Below are positions 36,309 through 45,524 of a DNA stretch of 64,000 bases, one piece after another (position 1 is the stretch's first letter; each line of letters begins with the position of its first letter). The translations under genes were made by a program, and so were the position numbers. Under the pieces are notes generated by a model that had not been told where the DNA came from, made no database searches, and saw nothing but the letters and a program-made list of their open reading frames with translations. The DNA is from MFD02979-c5 sp963705385 (GTDB taxonomy: Bacteria; Bacteroidota; Bacteroidia; Cytophagales; Amoebophilaceae), in the NCBI GenBank assembly GCA_963705385.1, contig OY970075.1:930001-994000 (forward strand), written 5' to 3'.

Positions 36309-36617
36309 CTCAGCAGCTAGGCTATTTCCCTCCAGTGCCTTGAATACAGCACTGTTGTCAATAGGAAAATGACAGGTTTTGAGGTACTCTATATGGTATA
36401 TGTAGCCCCCAATTTTCGCTGTTAAGCCATTCAATTACTATCTTCGATCCTAACTTAGCTAACTTTGAAACAGTGCTTTAGATACTACCGTTGCTACTAA
36501 CATACCCTTATTTTCTCTCTTACAGATGCTAAAAGCCTACAAAAGCTATCTCCTTTACCTACTCGCTTTTTTGTTAATTCAGCCAAGCCAAAGGTAACCA
36601 CCTATTTAATACTCCTG
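36309..36617. other. Gene-free stretch upstream of ligA
   Basis: No gene of convincing size lies here. A 23-codon frame at 36526-36597 (MLKAYKSYLLYLLAFLLIQP) resembles the start of a signal peptide that ends at once; it may be a leftover 5' end of a lost secreted protein. The ligA promoter should lie between it and 36618. Confidence 0.35.
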
Positions 36618-38630
36618 ATGACACGTCAAGAAGCCAAAAGAGAAATTGAACATTTAGCGTCGTTGGTACGTTACCATAACGAATTGTACTACCAAAAAGG
36701 CAAGCCAGAAATCTCAGATTATGAATTTGACCAACTCTTAGCCAAGCTTACCCAGTTAGAAAGAAAGTTTCCAAGTTTTCGCCTTGCTAACTCCCCCACC
36801 CAAATAGTAGGAGAAAAACCAACCAAAAACTTTGAGACAGTATACCATCAATATCCTATGCTCTCCTTGAGCAATACCTACTCAGAAGAGGAGGTACGTA
36901 AGTTTGTGCAAAGAACGCAAAAACTGCTGCAAAAAGAGCACATAGATTTCTTTTGTGAGCTCAAGTTTGATGGCATAGCCATCAGCCTTTTATACAAGAA
37001 CGGAATATTAAGGCGGGTGGCTACACGAGGTGATGGAGAGAAAGGAGATGACATTACACAAAATGCCCAAACTATTCTTAGTATTCCCAAGCATATTCAG
37101 GCTAGGGATTTTCCTCAAGAATTTGAGGTAAGAGGAGAGGCTTTTATGCCACGGGCCCACTTTGAGGCTTTCAACCAGGCAAGGGCAGCACGCGGAGAGG
37201 AACTACTGGCCAACCCAAGAAATACAGCAGCTGGAACGCTCAAGATGCTTGATACCAACCTAGTAGCGCAACGCTCGCTAGACTTTTATCCTTATGCCAT
37301 CAGAGCTGAAGGCCTAAGCCTGCAAACCCATGAAGCAGGCATCCAACTCCTTGAACAGTGGGGCTTTAACGTCTCCCCTACTTACCAAAAATGTAGTACC
37401 TTAGAAGCTGTCTTTGCCTATATCAACCACTGGAAAGTACAAAAACATAGCTTACCTGTAGACATTGATGGCATCGTCATCAAAATCAATGATCTCAAAC
37501 AGCAAGAACAACTAGGCTATACAGCCAAAAGCCCGCGTTGGGCTATTGCCTACAAGTACAAACCTGAAAGCATAACTACCACCTTAGAAAAGGTAAGCTA
37601 TCAAGTGGGGAGGACAGGAGCAATTACCCCAGTAGCGCACCTGCGACCTACCTTACTGGCAGGAACCATCGTCAAGCGTGCTTCACTGTACAATGCCCAT
37701 GAAATCAAACGGTTGAACCTACACCTGCAAGACACGGTATTGGTTGAAAAAGGGGGGGACATCATTCCCAAAGTCACAGGGGTAGACGTTACAAAAAGGG
37801 AAGCAGGGACCGAACCTATTACATTTATCACCCATTGCCCAGCCTGTGGCACTCCGCTAATTCAACGTGAAGCCGAGGCAATACATTACTGTCCTAATGG
37901 AAAAGCTTGCCCTCCCCAATGCAAAGGCCGTATCAAGCACTTTGTACATAGAAAGGCTATGGATATTGACTCGATAGGCAGCAAAACAGTGGATTTACTT
38001 TTTGATCAAGGGCTGTTGCACACTCCTGCTGACCTCTATACACTGCGCTACGAAGATATTTATCCACTAGAGGGATTCAAGGAAGTAGCTACTAAAAATT
38101 TTTTGCAAGCCATTACGCGGTCTAAACAAGTGCCTTTTGAAAATGTGCTGTTTGCCTTAGGCATTCGGCACGTAGGTGAGACTGTAGCAGAAAAGCTAGC
38201 ACGCCATTTTCAGCACATCGATGCATTAATACAAGCTACACCAGAAGCAATGATGTTAGTGCCTGAGGTAGGATCAAAAATTGCCCACAGTGTAAGCAAC
38301 TATTTTCAGGATCCAGACAATTTTCAACTCATCACAGCACTGAAAGCTGCTGGCTTACAATTGAACGTGGTAGCAGCACAAACAAGCGTTAAAAGCCAGC
38401 CCTTAGCAGGTAAAACTTTTGTGGTTTCTGGTATCTTTCAAGCTTTTGAACGGGATAGGTTAAAAAATCTCATTCAGCAGCATGGAGGTAAATTAGTCAC
38501 TGCGGTTACTAATAATGTGGACTATCTGGTAACAGGTGAAAAGGCAGGGCTTGTCAAGCTAGCCAAAGCCCAAGAGCTAGGTATCAAGCTGCTCTCCGAG
38601 GACCATATCATTAAAATGATGGGGCGCTAA
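36618..38630 (+). CDS. ligA: NAD-dependent DNA ligase
   Basis: The 670-residue protein has every LigA part: N-terminal Ia domain (YHNELYYQKGKPEISDYEFD), adenylation site with lysine K116 (CELKFDGIAISLL), OB-fold, zinc finger (CPACGTPL ... HYCPNGKACPPQC), helix-hairpin-helix repeats and a C-terminal BRCT domain (LAGKTFVVSGIFQAFERDRL) ending in HIIKMMGR. It seals nicks with NAD during replication and repair. Its stop TAA shares one base with the ATG of the next gene (38630), so the two are coupled. Confidence 0.97.
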   Translation: MTRQEAKREIEHLASLVRYHNELYYQKGKPEISDYEFDQLLAKLTQLERKFPSFRLANSPTQIVGEKPTKNFETVYHQYPMLSLSNTYSEEEVRKFVQRTQKLLQKEHIDFFCELKFDGIAISLLYKNGILRRVATRGDGEKGDDITQNAQTILSIPKHIQARDFPQEFEVRGEAFMPRAHFEAFNQARAARGEELLANPRNTAAGTLKMLDTNLVAQRSLDFYPYAIRAEGLSLQTHEAGIQLLEQWGFNVSPTYQKCSTLEAVFAYINHWKVQKHSLPVDIDGIVIKINDLKQQEQLGYTAKSPRWAIAYKYKPESITTTLEKVSYQVGRTGAITPVAHLRPTLLAGTIVKRASLYNAHEIKRLNLHLQDTVLVEKGGDIIPKVTGVDVTKREAGTEPITFITHCPACGTPLIQREAEAIHYCPNGKACPPQCKGRIKHFVHRKAMDIDSIGSKTVDLLFDQGLLHTPADLYTLRYEDIYPLEGFKEVATKNFLQAITRSKQVPFENVLFALGIRHVGETVAEKLARHFQHIDALIQATPEAMMLVPEVGSKIAHSVSNYFQDPDNFQLITALKAAGLQLNVVAAQTSVKSQPLAGKTFVVSGIFQAFERDRLKNLIQQHGGKLVTAVTNNVDYLVTGEKAGLVKLAKAQELGIKLLSEDHIIKMMGR

Positions 38631-39163
38631 TGTTAGGCATTAAAGAAAAAATACTTTCGTACTATACCCAAAGACTAGTCGAATCTAGAAAAACGATACG
38701 CGCTAACGTCGGGTTTACCAATGCCCAACTACTAGGCATACTATACAGCCATGACCATCCTCACAAATACGAAGCTGTACTCCGCTTTACAGACAAGGCA
38801 AAAAGATTAGGAAAGCAAGTGGCAGGACTATGCTATGTTACAGAGCCAGCACAAGCTTCCAACAGTGCTTTCCCTGCAGTGACACATCGGGATGTGAAAG
38901 TTTGGGGCACCATAAGCCACCCACAAGCAAAACACTTTGTCAACACTCCATTTGATTACCTGTACCATGCCGAACTGGTGAGCAACCCTGTGCTCGACTA
39001 CCTCCTGGCTAAGTCTCAAGCCAAGTGCAGGGTAGGTTACTTTGACCCAGCACGTGCTGGCCTGTTTGAAATGATGGTCACGTTCGATAAAAAAGCTGAT
39101 AGCAACGAGATCGATGACTTAGCAGCACAGATGCTGCACTACACTCAACTATTAAAAGCGTAA
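38630..39163 (+). CDS. DUF6913-type protein between ligA and dapA
   Basis: The 177-residue cytosolic protein has no membrane segment or signal. Its sequence (FTNAQLLGILYSHDHPHKYE, then KHFVNTPFDYLYHAELVSNP) matches the conserved unknown family that in Bacteroidota sits next to dapA and ligA. The ATG overlaps the ligA stop by one base, and dapA begins 2 bases after its own stop, so all three are one transcript. Function is unknown; I assign the family number from memory of the gene neighbourhood and would not press it. Confidence 0.7.
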   Translation: MLGIKEKILSYYTQRLVESRKTIRANVGFTNAQLLGILYSHDHPHKYEAVLRFTDKAKRLGKQVAGLCYVTEPAQASNSAFPAVTHRDVKVWGTISHPQAKHFVNTPFDYLYHAELVSNPVLDYLLAKSQAKCRVGYFDPARAGLFEMMVTFDKKADSNEIDDLAAQMLHYTQLLKA

Positions 39164-39165
39164 CA

Positions 39166-40047
39166 ATGAAAAAATTGATAGGCACGGGGGTGGCACTTGC
39201 CACCCCTTTTGACCAAAAGCTAAAAGTCGACTTCCAGGGCCTTGAAAAGCTTTTAAAGCTAGTGGCTGAAAGCAATACTAACTACCTTGTTGTGCACGGT
39301 ACTACAGGTGAAGCTGCTACGACCACGCCAGAAGAAAAAAGGATGATCCTGTCCTTTATTCAAGCCCACAACCCCAATAGCCTGCCTATTGTTTGTAGTA
39401 TAGGGGAGAACAATACCCATGAGCTCATCAAAACAATTGAGCACACAGATTTTCAGGGAATAGATGCTGTGTTGACTATAAGTCCTTATTACAATAAACC
39501 TTCCCAAGAAGGAATTTACCAACATTACAAAGCTATAGCCGATGTATGCCCTGTACCTCTTTTACTTTACAACGTTCCCAGCAGAACAGGTTCTAATGTG
39601 CATGCAGCGACGACCTTGCGACTCAGTGAGCATGCTAACATTGTGGGCATTAAGGAAGCTTCAGGTGACTTGTTACAGTGTATCGATATTGCCAAAAACA
39701 AACCACATAATTTCTTGCTCATCTCAGGCGAGGATATGCTCACTGTGCCCATGATGGCCGTTGGTGCTGCAGGGGTTATATCTACAATAGCTAATTGCTT
39801 TCCTCAAATGGTCAGTCAAATGGTCAACCTTGCCTTGCAAGGCAATTATGCAGCAGCGCAGCAATGTGCGTTTGGCTTGCTCAAGCCTTCCCAACTTATT
39901 GGTCGAGCTGGCAATCCAGTAGGAATGAAACAGTTGTTAAAAGCATTGTCCATCTGTCAAAACTATGTGCGTTTACCCCTTGTTACAGTACCTGATGAAA
40001 TTGTCAAGGAAGTACAAGCTATCACAGAAGAAGACGCTATAAAATAA
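39166..40047 (+). CDS. dapA: 4-hydroxy-tetrahydrodipicolinate synthase
   Basis: The 293-residue TIM-barrel protein is DapA. It has GTGVALATPFDQ, the GTTGEAATTTPEEK motif, the active-site tyrosine in LLYNVPSRTGSN and the Schiff-base lysine in GIKEASGDL. It condenses pyruvate with aspartate semialdehyde, the first step of diaminopimelate and lysine synthesis. Its presence suggests that the cell still makes DAP, probably for peptidoglycan. It ends the ligA-DUF6913-dapA operon; a hairpin follows at 40046-40075. Confidence 0.97.
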   Translation: MKKLIGTGVALATPFDQKLKVDFQGLEKLLKLVAESNTNYLVVHGTTGEAATTTPEEKRMILSFIQAHNPNSLPIVCSIGENNTHELIKTIEHTDFQGIDAVLTISPYYNKPSQEGIYQHYKAIADVCPVPLLLYNVPSRTGSNVHAATTLRLSEHANIVGIKEASGDLLQCIDIAKNKPHNFLLISGEDMLTVPMMAVGAAGVISTIANCFPQMVSQMVNLALQGNYAAAQQCAFGLLKPSQLIGRAGNPVGMKQLLKALSICQNYVRLPLVTVPDEIVKEVQAITEEDAIK

Positions 40048-40075
40048 GTAAGGAAGCGCTTTGGCTTCCTTACTT
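40046..40075. terminator. Hairpin between dapA and the histone-like gene
   Basis: aagtaaggaagc and gcttccttactt form a 12-bp stem with a short loop, starting at the dapA stop codon. It could end transcription from both sides of these converging genes, though neither T run is long. Confidence 0.7.
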
Positions 40076-40098
40076 ATAAGCTTAGTGTGCTTGTTGGG

Positions 40099-40281
40099 TT
40101 AAGCTTTTTGCTGACCCTTCCTATCATTAATATCTTTTCTGATTTCCTGGGCTAAGTTTTTAAGCTCTTGCATACCTTTCCTGACACGTGTGCCAGCAGC
40201 ATTGTTGCCCTTATCATAAAACTTCACAAAATCTTCTTCTAAGGCCTCGACAAGGGCTTTTACTTTTGGAAACTGATTCAT
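40099..40281 (-). CDS. Histone H1-like protein (Hc1 type)
   Basis: The 60-residue lysine-rich protein reads MNQFPKVKALVEALEEDFVK, then YDKGNNAAGTRVRKGMQELK and AQEIRKDIND. This is the small histone H1-like (Hc1) protein found in nearly all Bacteroidota; its relatives in Chlamydiae compact the nucleoid in non-dividing cells. It likely coats DNA. It stands alone, converging with dapA. Confidence 0.9.
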   Translation of the reverse strand: MNQFPKVKALVEALEEDFVKFYDKGNNAAGTRVRKGMQELKNLAQEIRKDINDRKGQQKA

Positions 40282-40537
40282 ATTTAAATCCTTTAGTTTT
40301 TAAGATCATACTCCTGGGTCAATATAACCAAAATGTTTTGAAAACAACGAAAGCTGTATTTTTTAAGTCTTTACAATCATAAATTGAGCTGTAAACTTGC
40401 TCAAAAGACACATGGACATGGGCCTAAGCATACACACCCAAGGCTCAGGTGAAGGGATACCATACCGAATTTATCGTCAATTTTCCCTGCTCTGATAGGG
40501 ATAACACCTTAGTTAGAGTTTTTGATACACAAAAAGC

Positions 40538-41506
40538 CTATTTTTTGTAAAGCCTCCTCCCTTGAAAACTTCTCCCTGTAAAAATAGATACGCCCCGGTA
40601 AGCTTTTCCTCCATGGTTATGCTTTACCTCTACTTTACAATCAGGTAAAGGACACCGAGGAACCTCAGGGCAATTAAAGCTCATTCCAAGCTGGAAAAGC
40701 ATGCTACTGCGCTCTAACACTACAGCCAACTTGTTTCTTGTAAGGGTGTCAATAACATCCTTTTGCTCATACGAGATCCTACCAAACATTCTACAATACT
40801 CTGAGACCTTGCCTTCAAGGGTTAGCCCTATATTTTGGACTCCTCCTCTATTAGTTAGATCTAAATACCCGGGATCAGACAGTTTAGCATAAGTAAAATC
40901 AACGCCTAGATTTAGGTCAAGCAATAGAGATAGGGCTGAAGTTTCAACAAACTTATAGCCTAGGAGCACAAAGGGGCGCACGCAATAATGCTGCTTAGAC
41001 TTGGGAACATAGCTTCCTAGGTCTTCCTTGCTGTCTTCATCCTTTTTAACAAACTTCAAACTCTCGAGTCTATTGATCAAGAGTGTACCACCAAGGCCTA
41101 TCCGCATTTTCCGCAAAACCTCTACGTGGCCACTCAAGGTGATAGGAAAGGTGTTGCCAGTTTCAGTAAACTTTGCCCTTACAGTAACTTTGTCCTTGTC
41201 TGGAAGCCCTGCTGGGTCTGCAGGAGCCTTCATAAGGACATAAGGGCCCTCAAACCATCGCACTAGATAGACGAATTCTGTTGGTTCGTCATGTCCCTCA
41301 GCTTTATAGCGAATGTAGAATTGACCCTCATCTTTAAACATGACTACGTCCCGGCCAACAACTTGGTTGCAGTAAGCCGTCTTTCCGTATCCTGTAGATA
41401 CACTTATGTGTATATGGTTGAGTAGTTTTCTAAATGAAAAAGGCTCTTTTGCAAAAGAGGTGTGGCTAGCAAAAAAAGAGAGACATAAAAAAAGTAGCTT
41501 GCTCAT
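40538..41506 (-). CDS. Outer-membrane barrel protein, paralogue of the 20020 gene
   Basis: I start at ATG 41506 (MSKLLFLCLSFFASHTSFAK), a signal peptide with cleavage after SFA; the frame reaches 41560. The mature part of about 300 residues resembles the barrel half of the 20020-21417 protein: YLVRWFEGP against YLIRWFGD, and FPITLSGHVEVLRKMRIGLG against LPITLATHYTFFERLRIGGG. It ends with a Cys-rich, Lys/Arg-rich tail (CPEVPRCPLPDCKVEVKHNH). Both belong to a lineage-specific outer-membrane family of unknown function, perhaps exposed at the host interface. Confidence 0.7.
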   Translation of the reverse strand: MSKLLFLCLSFFASHTSFAKEPFSFRKLLNHIHISVSTGYGKTAYCNQVVGRDVVMFKDEGQFYIRYKAEGHDEPTEFVYLVRWFEGPYVLMKAPADPAGLPDKDKVTVRAKFTETGNTFPITLSGHVEVLRKMRIGLGGTLLINRLESLKFVKKDEDSKEDLGSYVPKSKQHYCVRPFVLLGYKFVETSALSLLLDLNLGVDFTYAKLSDPGYLDLTNRGGVQNIGLTLEGKVSEYCRMFGRISYEQKDVIDTLTRNKLAVVLERSSMLFQLGMSFNCPEVPRCPLPDCKVEVKHNHGGKAYRGVSIFTGRSFQGRRLYKK

Positions 41507-41991
41507 CAGTCTAGCTACGCTATGTTTTTCCTTTATAGAGGGTAAATAATAATTTTGCATTCTTTGCTAGCGGTCTAATAGTGATGTGTTATGCTTTTTC
41601 AAAACATATGATTTGATACTTGAGACCCGCAGATAATTTAAAGCTTTTCCTTAGGCAATTTAACACACTTGCTCTCAATCCCTTGAACCTCCTCATGTTC
41701 CTAGTTGGTATACTCTAGCCTGCAGCAAATAGCTTTGTTGATAAATATGTCAGTCCATGTATCATTGCGCGCGCCATACCTGTTGCAAAACAGCTTTATG
41801 TTTAGCTATTGCTTGATTGGAACCTCTAGCCTTACCTAGTCGGCAGCTTGAGTAGTCATATAATAGGCAGCAACCTTGGCTGAGATACAAAAAAACAATG
41901 GCTTTGCATGGTCTAGCCTCCTACTATGAATCACCTTCTAGAAGGGATGGTTGGAGGAATGCGCTAAGAGATAGCAGGGTAGCAAGTACTG
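41507..41991. other. Gene-free stretch
   Basis: I see no gene, RNA or clear repeat in this spacer between clpX and the barrel-protein gene, apart from the 18 codons by which the barrel frame could be extended at its 5' end. Confidence 0.4.
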
Positions 41992-43218
41992 TCAAGCTAC
42001 CTTAAGCATCTCTAAGTTTGTTTTGCCAAGCTTTTTTACAGCGTAGGCTTTATCTAGCACCAACTTTTTTATCTTCTTCTGTGAAGGAATCTCGAACATC
42101 AAGTCGATGATGATGGCCTCGCAGATAGAACGTAACCCCCTAGCACCTAACTTGAGCCCTAGGGCCTTGTCTACAATGTAGTCTAATGAGTCCTCTGTAA
42201 ACACCAACTCCACATCTTCCATTTCAAAGAGTTTCATGTATTGTTTGGTCAAAGCATTCTTTGGCTCAATGAGAATTCTTCTTAGTGCTGTTTTGTCTAA
42301 AGGCTCTAGGTGGCTGATGATAGGTAGCCTACCTAGTAGCTCAGGAATAAGGCCATATGTTTTTAGGTCAGGGGCAGAAATGTATTGTAGTAGCTTATGC
42401 TCTCCAATAGGCTGCCCTTTTGCAGCAGGGCTCATAAAGCCAATTTGCTTTGTATTCAGCCTTTTGCCAACAATCTTGTCAACGCCTTCAAAAGCTCCTC
42501 CGCATATGAACAGGATGTTTTCTGTATTCATTTGGATCATTTTCTGGTCAGGATGCTTTCTGCCGCCCTGAGGAGGCACATTGACCGTTGTACCTTCTAA
42601 TAACTTGAGTAAGCCTTGTTGTACGCCTTCTCCACTTACATCGCGCGTAATAGAAGGGTTGTCGCCTTTGCGGGCAATCTTGTCTACTTCATCAATGTAT
42701 ACAATGCCTTTCTCTGCAGCAGCTACATCATAGTTAGCTGCTTGCAACAATCGGGTGAGTGTACTTTCTACATCTTCCCCTACATAGCCAGCTTCAGTGA
42801 GTACGGTGGCATCTACAATACAAAAAGGTACTTGAAGGATGTGGCGTGCCAAGGTACGTACAAGGTAGGTCTTTCCTGTACCTGTTTCTCCTACTAGAAT
42901 GACGTTAGACTTTTCTATGAGTACATCATCATCTTTTGAGGACTGTGCTAGCCTTTTATAATGGTTGTATACAGCTACTGAAAGCACTTTTTTAGCTTCT
43001 TCCTGGCCTATTACATATTGGTCTAGCTGTGCTTTGATTTCTTTAGGGGTGATGAGTTCGAGGTTGTCTAGCTGTGCTTGCTTGCTTTTTTGCTCTTTGT
43101 TGACCAGAACGATAGCCTGTTCAATGCATTTGTCGCATATATGGGCTGCATGACCAGAAATCATCATAGACACGGCATCATTACTTCTTCTACAAAAGGA
43201 GCAATAGGTTTTTTCCAT
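41992..43218 (-). CDS. clpX: ATP-dependent Clp protease ATP-binding subunit ClpX
   Basis: The 408-residue protein has an N-terminal zinc-binding domain (YCSFCRRS with C6 and C9, ICDKC with C28 and C31), Walker A GETGTGKTYLVRTLARH, Walker B VYIDEVDKIAR and the sensor region. The IGF-type loop that docks ClpP is present (KQIGFMSPAAKG, IGF at the expected place). It unfolds tagged proteins for ClpP. It follows clpP by 4 bases on the same strand, in a tig-clpP-clpX order. Confidence 0.97.
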   Translation of the reverse strand: MEKTYCSFCRRSNDAVSMMISGHAAHICDKCIEQAIVLVNKEQKSKQAQLDNLELITPKEIKAQLDQYVIGQEEAKKVLSVAVYNHYKRLAQSSKDDDVLIEKSNVILVGETGTGKTYLVRTLARHILQVPFCIVDATVLTEAGYVGEDVESTLTRLLQAANYDVAAAEKGIVYIDEVDKIARKGDNPSITRDVSGEGVQQGLLKLLEGTTVNVPPQGGRKHPDQKMIQMNTENILFICGGAFEGVDKIVGKRLNTKQIGFMSPAAKGQPIGEHKLLQYISAPDLKTYGLIPELLGRLPIISHLEPLDKTALRRILIEPKNALTKQYMKLFEMEDVELVFTEDSLDYIVDKALGLKLGARGLRSICEAIIIDLMFEIPSQKKIKKLVLDKAYAVKKLGKTNLEMLKVA

Positions 43219-43222
43219 GAGC

Positions 43223-43894
43223 TTATTTGTTGTTGGCTAACACTTCATCAATGATACCATATTCCTTGGCCTCAGCCGCCCTCATCCAGAAGTCCCTATC
43301 TGAGTCTTTCTCTATAGTCTTTACTTTCTTCCCTGTATGTTTGGCAAGGATTTGGTATAAATCTTTCTTGACCTCCATCATTTGTTTGATAGTAATTTCC
43401 ATGTCAGCAGCCTGTCCCTTAGCCCCTCCTAAAGGCTGGTGGATCATAACTCTAGCATGGGGCAGCGCAGACCGTCTACCTTTGGCGCCACCTGTTAGCA
43501 ACACAGCACCCATGGAAGCAGCCAGACCTGTACAGATAGTGGCCACGCTAGGATTGATGTATTGCATGGTATCATAGATGCCTAGCCCAGCATACACTGC
43601 TCCACCAGGACTATTGATGTATAACAAGATGTCCTTTTTAGGGTCTGCAGCCTCTAGAAATAGGAGTTGTGCTATAATGATGTTCGCGATGTGGTCATCT
43701 ACAGGCATGCCTAAAAAGATAATCCTGTCCATAATCAACCGAGAAAAAACGTCAATCTCTCGAAAGTGGCTGGATCTTTCCTCAATCACCGAACGAGTCA
43801 TATTTTCTACCTGTTCTACATATTCATCAAAACGGAGCCCACTGATCTGTTGATCTTTTATAGCATAATTCCTGAATTCTTTTCTGTTGAGCAT
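43223..43894 (-). CDS. clpP: ATP-dependent Clp protease proteolytic subunit
   Basis: The 223-residue protein carries the ClpP triad: S127 in TGLAASMGAVLL, H152 in HARVMIHQPLGG, and an Asp in the RDFWMRAAEAKEYG region. YINSPGGAVYAGLGIYD is intact. Rings of ClpP degrade proteins delivered by ClpX. It lies 4 bases before clpX and follows tig after 70 bases, all on the minus strand. Confidence 0.97.
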   Translation of the reverse strand: MLNRKEFRNYAIKDQQISGLRFDEYVEQVENMTRSVIEERSSHFREIDVFSRLIMDRIIFLGMPVDDHIANIIIAQLLFLEAADPKKDILLYINSPGGAVYAGLGIYDTMQYINPSVATICTGLAASMGAVLLTGGAKGRRSALPHARVMIHQPLGGAKGQAADMEITIKQMMEVKKDLYQILAKHTGKKVKTIEKDSDRDFWMRAAEAKEYGIIDEVLANNK

Positions 43895-43964
43895 TAGATC
43901 TTTTTGTTTACAAATACCAGCTACGATAGGTCCTTAGTCTTTGATAATTATTTTAATAGCAAGG

Positions 43965-45293
43965 TTATTTTGATGCACGCTTGTCAAAGGTTTCAACGCT
44001 GACCTCTTGTACATCAACGGTAATTTGGCCTTTAACAAACTTGTATACTTTGTGGACTATGAGGTTTTCATAAATTTGTTTGTAGTTTTTGCCCTCCTCC
44101 TCCTGAAGGAAGTTTTGTATCAGCTTTGCCATGATTGCTTCTGGCAACTGCTCTAACCCTTCATTGCTACTTAAAGCGTACTGAAAACGTTGCTTCGCTT
44201 CTCCTGCTACCTCTTGATGGGTTACCTGTAGGTTGTGCTCTTGAATAAGCTTTTCAATGATTAAGCTCCACTGCAGCTCCTGGGCATATTGTGCGTAGTA
44301 AGTTTCTATCTGCTCTTGGGAGACTGTATTGTTTTTTTGTTGAAGCAACCTTTTCAGAAAATCTTCTGGAAGCGCTATAGCTGTTTGCTGGAGGAGTTTT
44401 GCCTGAATAGCCTGTTCTAAAAAGGATGCTGCTTCTTGTTGCTTGCTTTGTATAATCCTCTCTTGCAGCTTTTCTTGCAGATCCTTCTCAGATTTTGCAC
44501 CATCCTTGCCCAGCACCTTGTCAAAAAATTCTTGGTCCAAAACAGCAGGCACTGTTCTATAAATTTGTTCTATAGTAAATTCAGCTTGTCCCCCTGATTT
44601 GAGCATGGCCTCATGCACCTTAGCTGGGGCCTCCAGAAGGTTAAGTCCTTCTTTGGATACCTCCTGGACATTCAACACAATTTTTTCGTGAGGTCTGAGG
44701 TCAGTAAAACGCTTGCCTGCTGCTGCTGCTAGTTCAATTTTAATCTGCGCCTTAAAGTTCTGTTCAGGATAATATAGTGCTCCATGCAGGATGTCTCCTA
44801 CTTGGCTTTTTTCTACCAGATTTAGTCTTCCGTAAGTCTTGCGCAGCTGCGCTATCAGTTCGTCAACGGTCTGCTCTGTTACACTGCTAACCTTGTATTC
44901 AGTTACTTTGATGTCTTTAGAAAGGGTACAGGTAAACGGCCCTGCCATGCCAATAGCATAAGCAAACTCAAAGTTCCGCTGATGTTCCCAGTCAAGCTCG
45001 CCAGTTTTATCAAATTCAGGAATAGGCTCGCCCAAAACAGAAAGCTCATTTTCTTTTAAGTACTTCCTTAAAGTATCAGCAAGGAGTGCATTCAACTCTT
45101 CCATAAGAATCAACTGCCCATACATTTGTTTGATGAGAAGTAGGGGCACGTTGCCAGGCCTAAATCCTTTTATAGTAGCTTTTTTACTATACTCTTTGAT
45201 TTTGTTTTCGACATGGGGCTGATAGTCTGCCTCTTCTATTTTGATAATAATAGAAGCTTCTGTTGCGCTTTTTGTATGAAGTGAAATATGCAC
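43965..45293 (-). CDS. tig: Trigger factor
   Basis: The 442-residue protein is a trigger factor by size, place and its N-terminal ribosome-binding region (IKGFRPGNVPLLLIKQMYGQ; the usual GFRxGK motif appears as GFRPGN). It continues with a peptidyl-prolyl isomerase-type middle region and a helical C-terminal chaperone part rich in Gln and Glu. It binds nascent chains at the ribosome exit. It heads the tig-clpP-clpX set. Sequence divergence in the middle suggests that isomerase activity may be weak. Confidence 0.9.
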   Translation of the reverse strand: MHISLHTKSATEASIIIKIEEADYQPHVENKIKEYSKKATIKGFRPGNVPLLLIKQMYGQLILMEELNALLADTLRKYLKENELSVLGEPIPEFDKTGELDWEHQRNFEFAYAIGMAGPFTCTLSKDIKVTEYKVSSVTEQTVDELIAQLRKTYGRLNLVEKSQVGDILHGALYYPEQNFKAQIKIELAAAAGKRFTDLRPHEKIVLNVQEVSKEGLNLLEAPAKVHEAMLKSGGQAEFTIEQIYRTVPAVLDQEFFDKVLGKDGAKSEKDLQEKLQERIIQSKQQEAASFLEQAIQAKLLQQTAIALPEDFLKRLLQQKNNTVSQEQIETYYAQYAQELQWSLIIEKLIQEHNLQVTHQEVAGEAKQRFQYALSSNEGLEQLPEAIMAKLIQNFLQEEEGKNYKQIYENLIVHKVYKFVKGQITVDVQEVSVETFDKRASK

Positions 45294-45524
45294 TTTATAG
45301 GATGATTATTGGGCTATTTAATGATTGTAGGTAGGGATTGTCCTACTCATGCTGCGTTCTAACAAATAATCTTACAGCTCTTATGGGCTTTGCCCAAGTG
45401 ATGTTGCTTGCTCAGCTGTACAGGGCGGAGTATTTACTTACCCCCTATTTTCAAATATACTGATTAACAATATTTTACCATAACTGCTAGCAAAAACATG
45501 TTTTTGCTAGCACACAGCTAAGTA

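Noticed and set aside
36526..36597. Leader peptide controlling ligA
   Set aside because: The hydrophobic 23-codon frame has no run of regulatory codons and no attenuator hairpin next to it.
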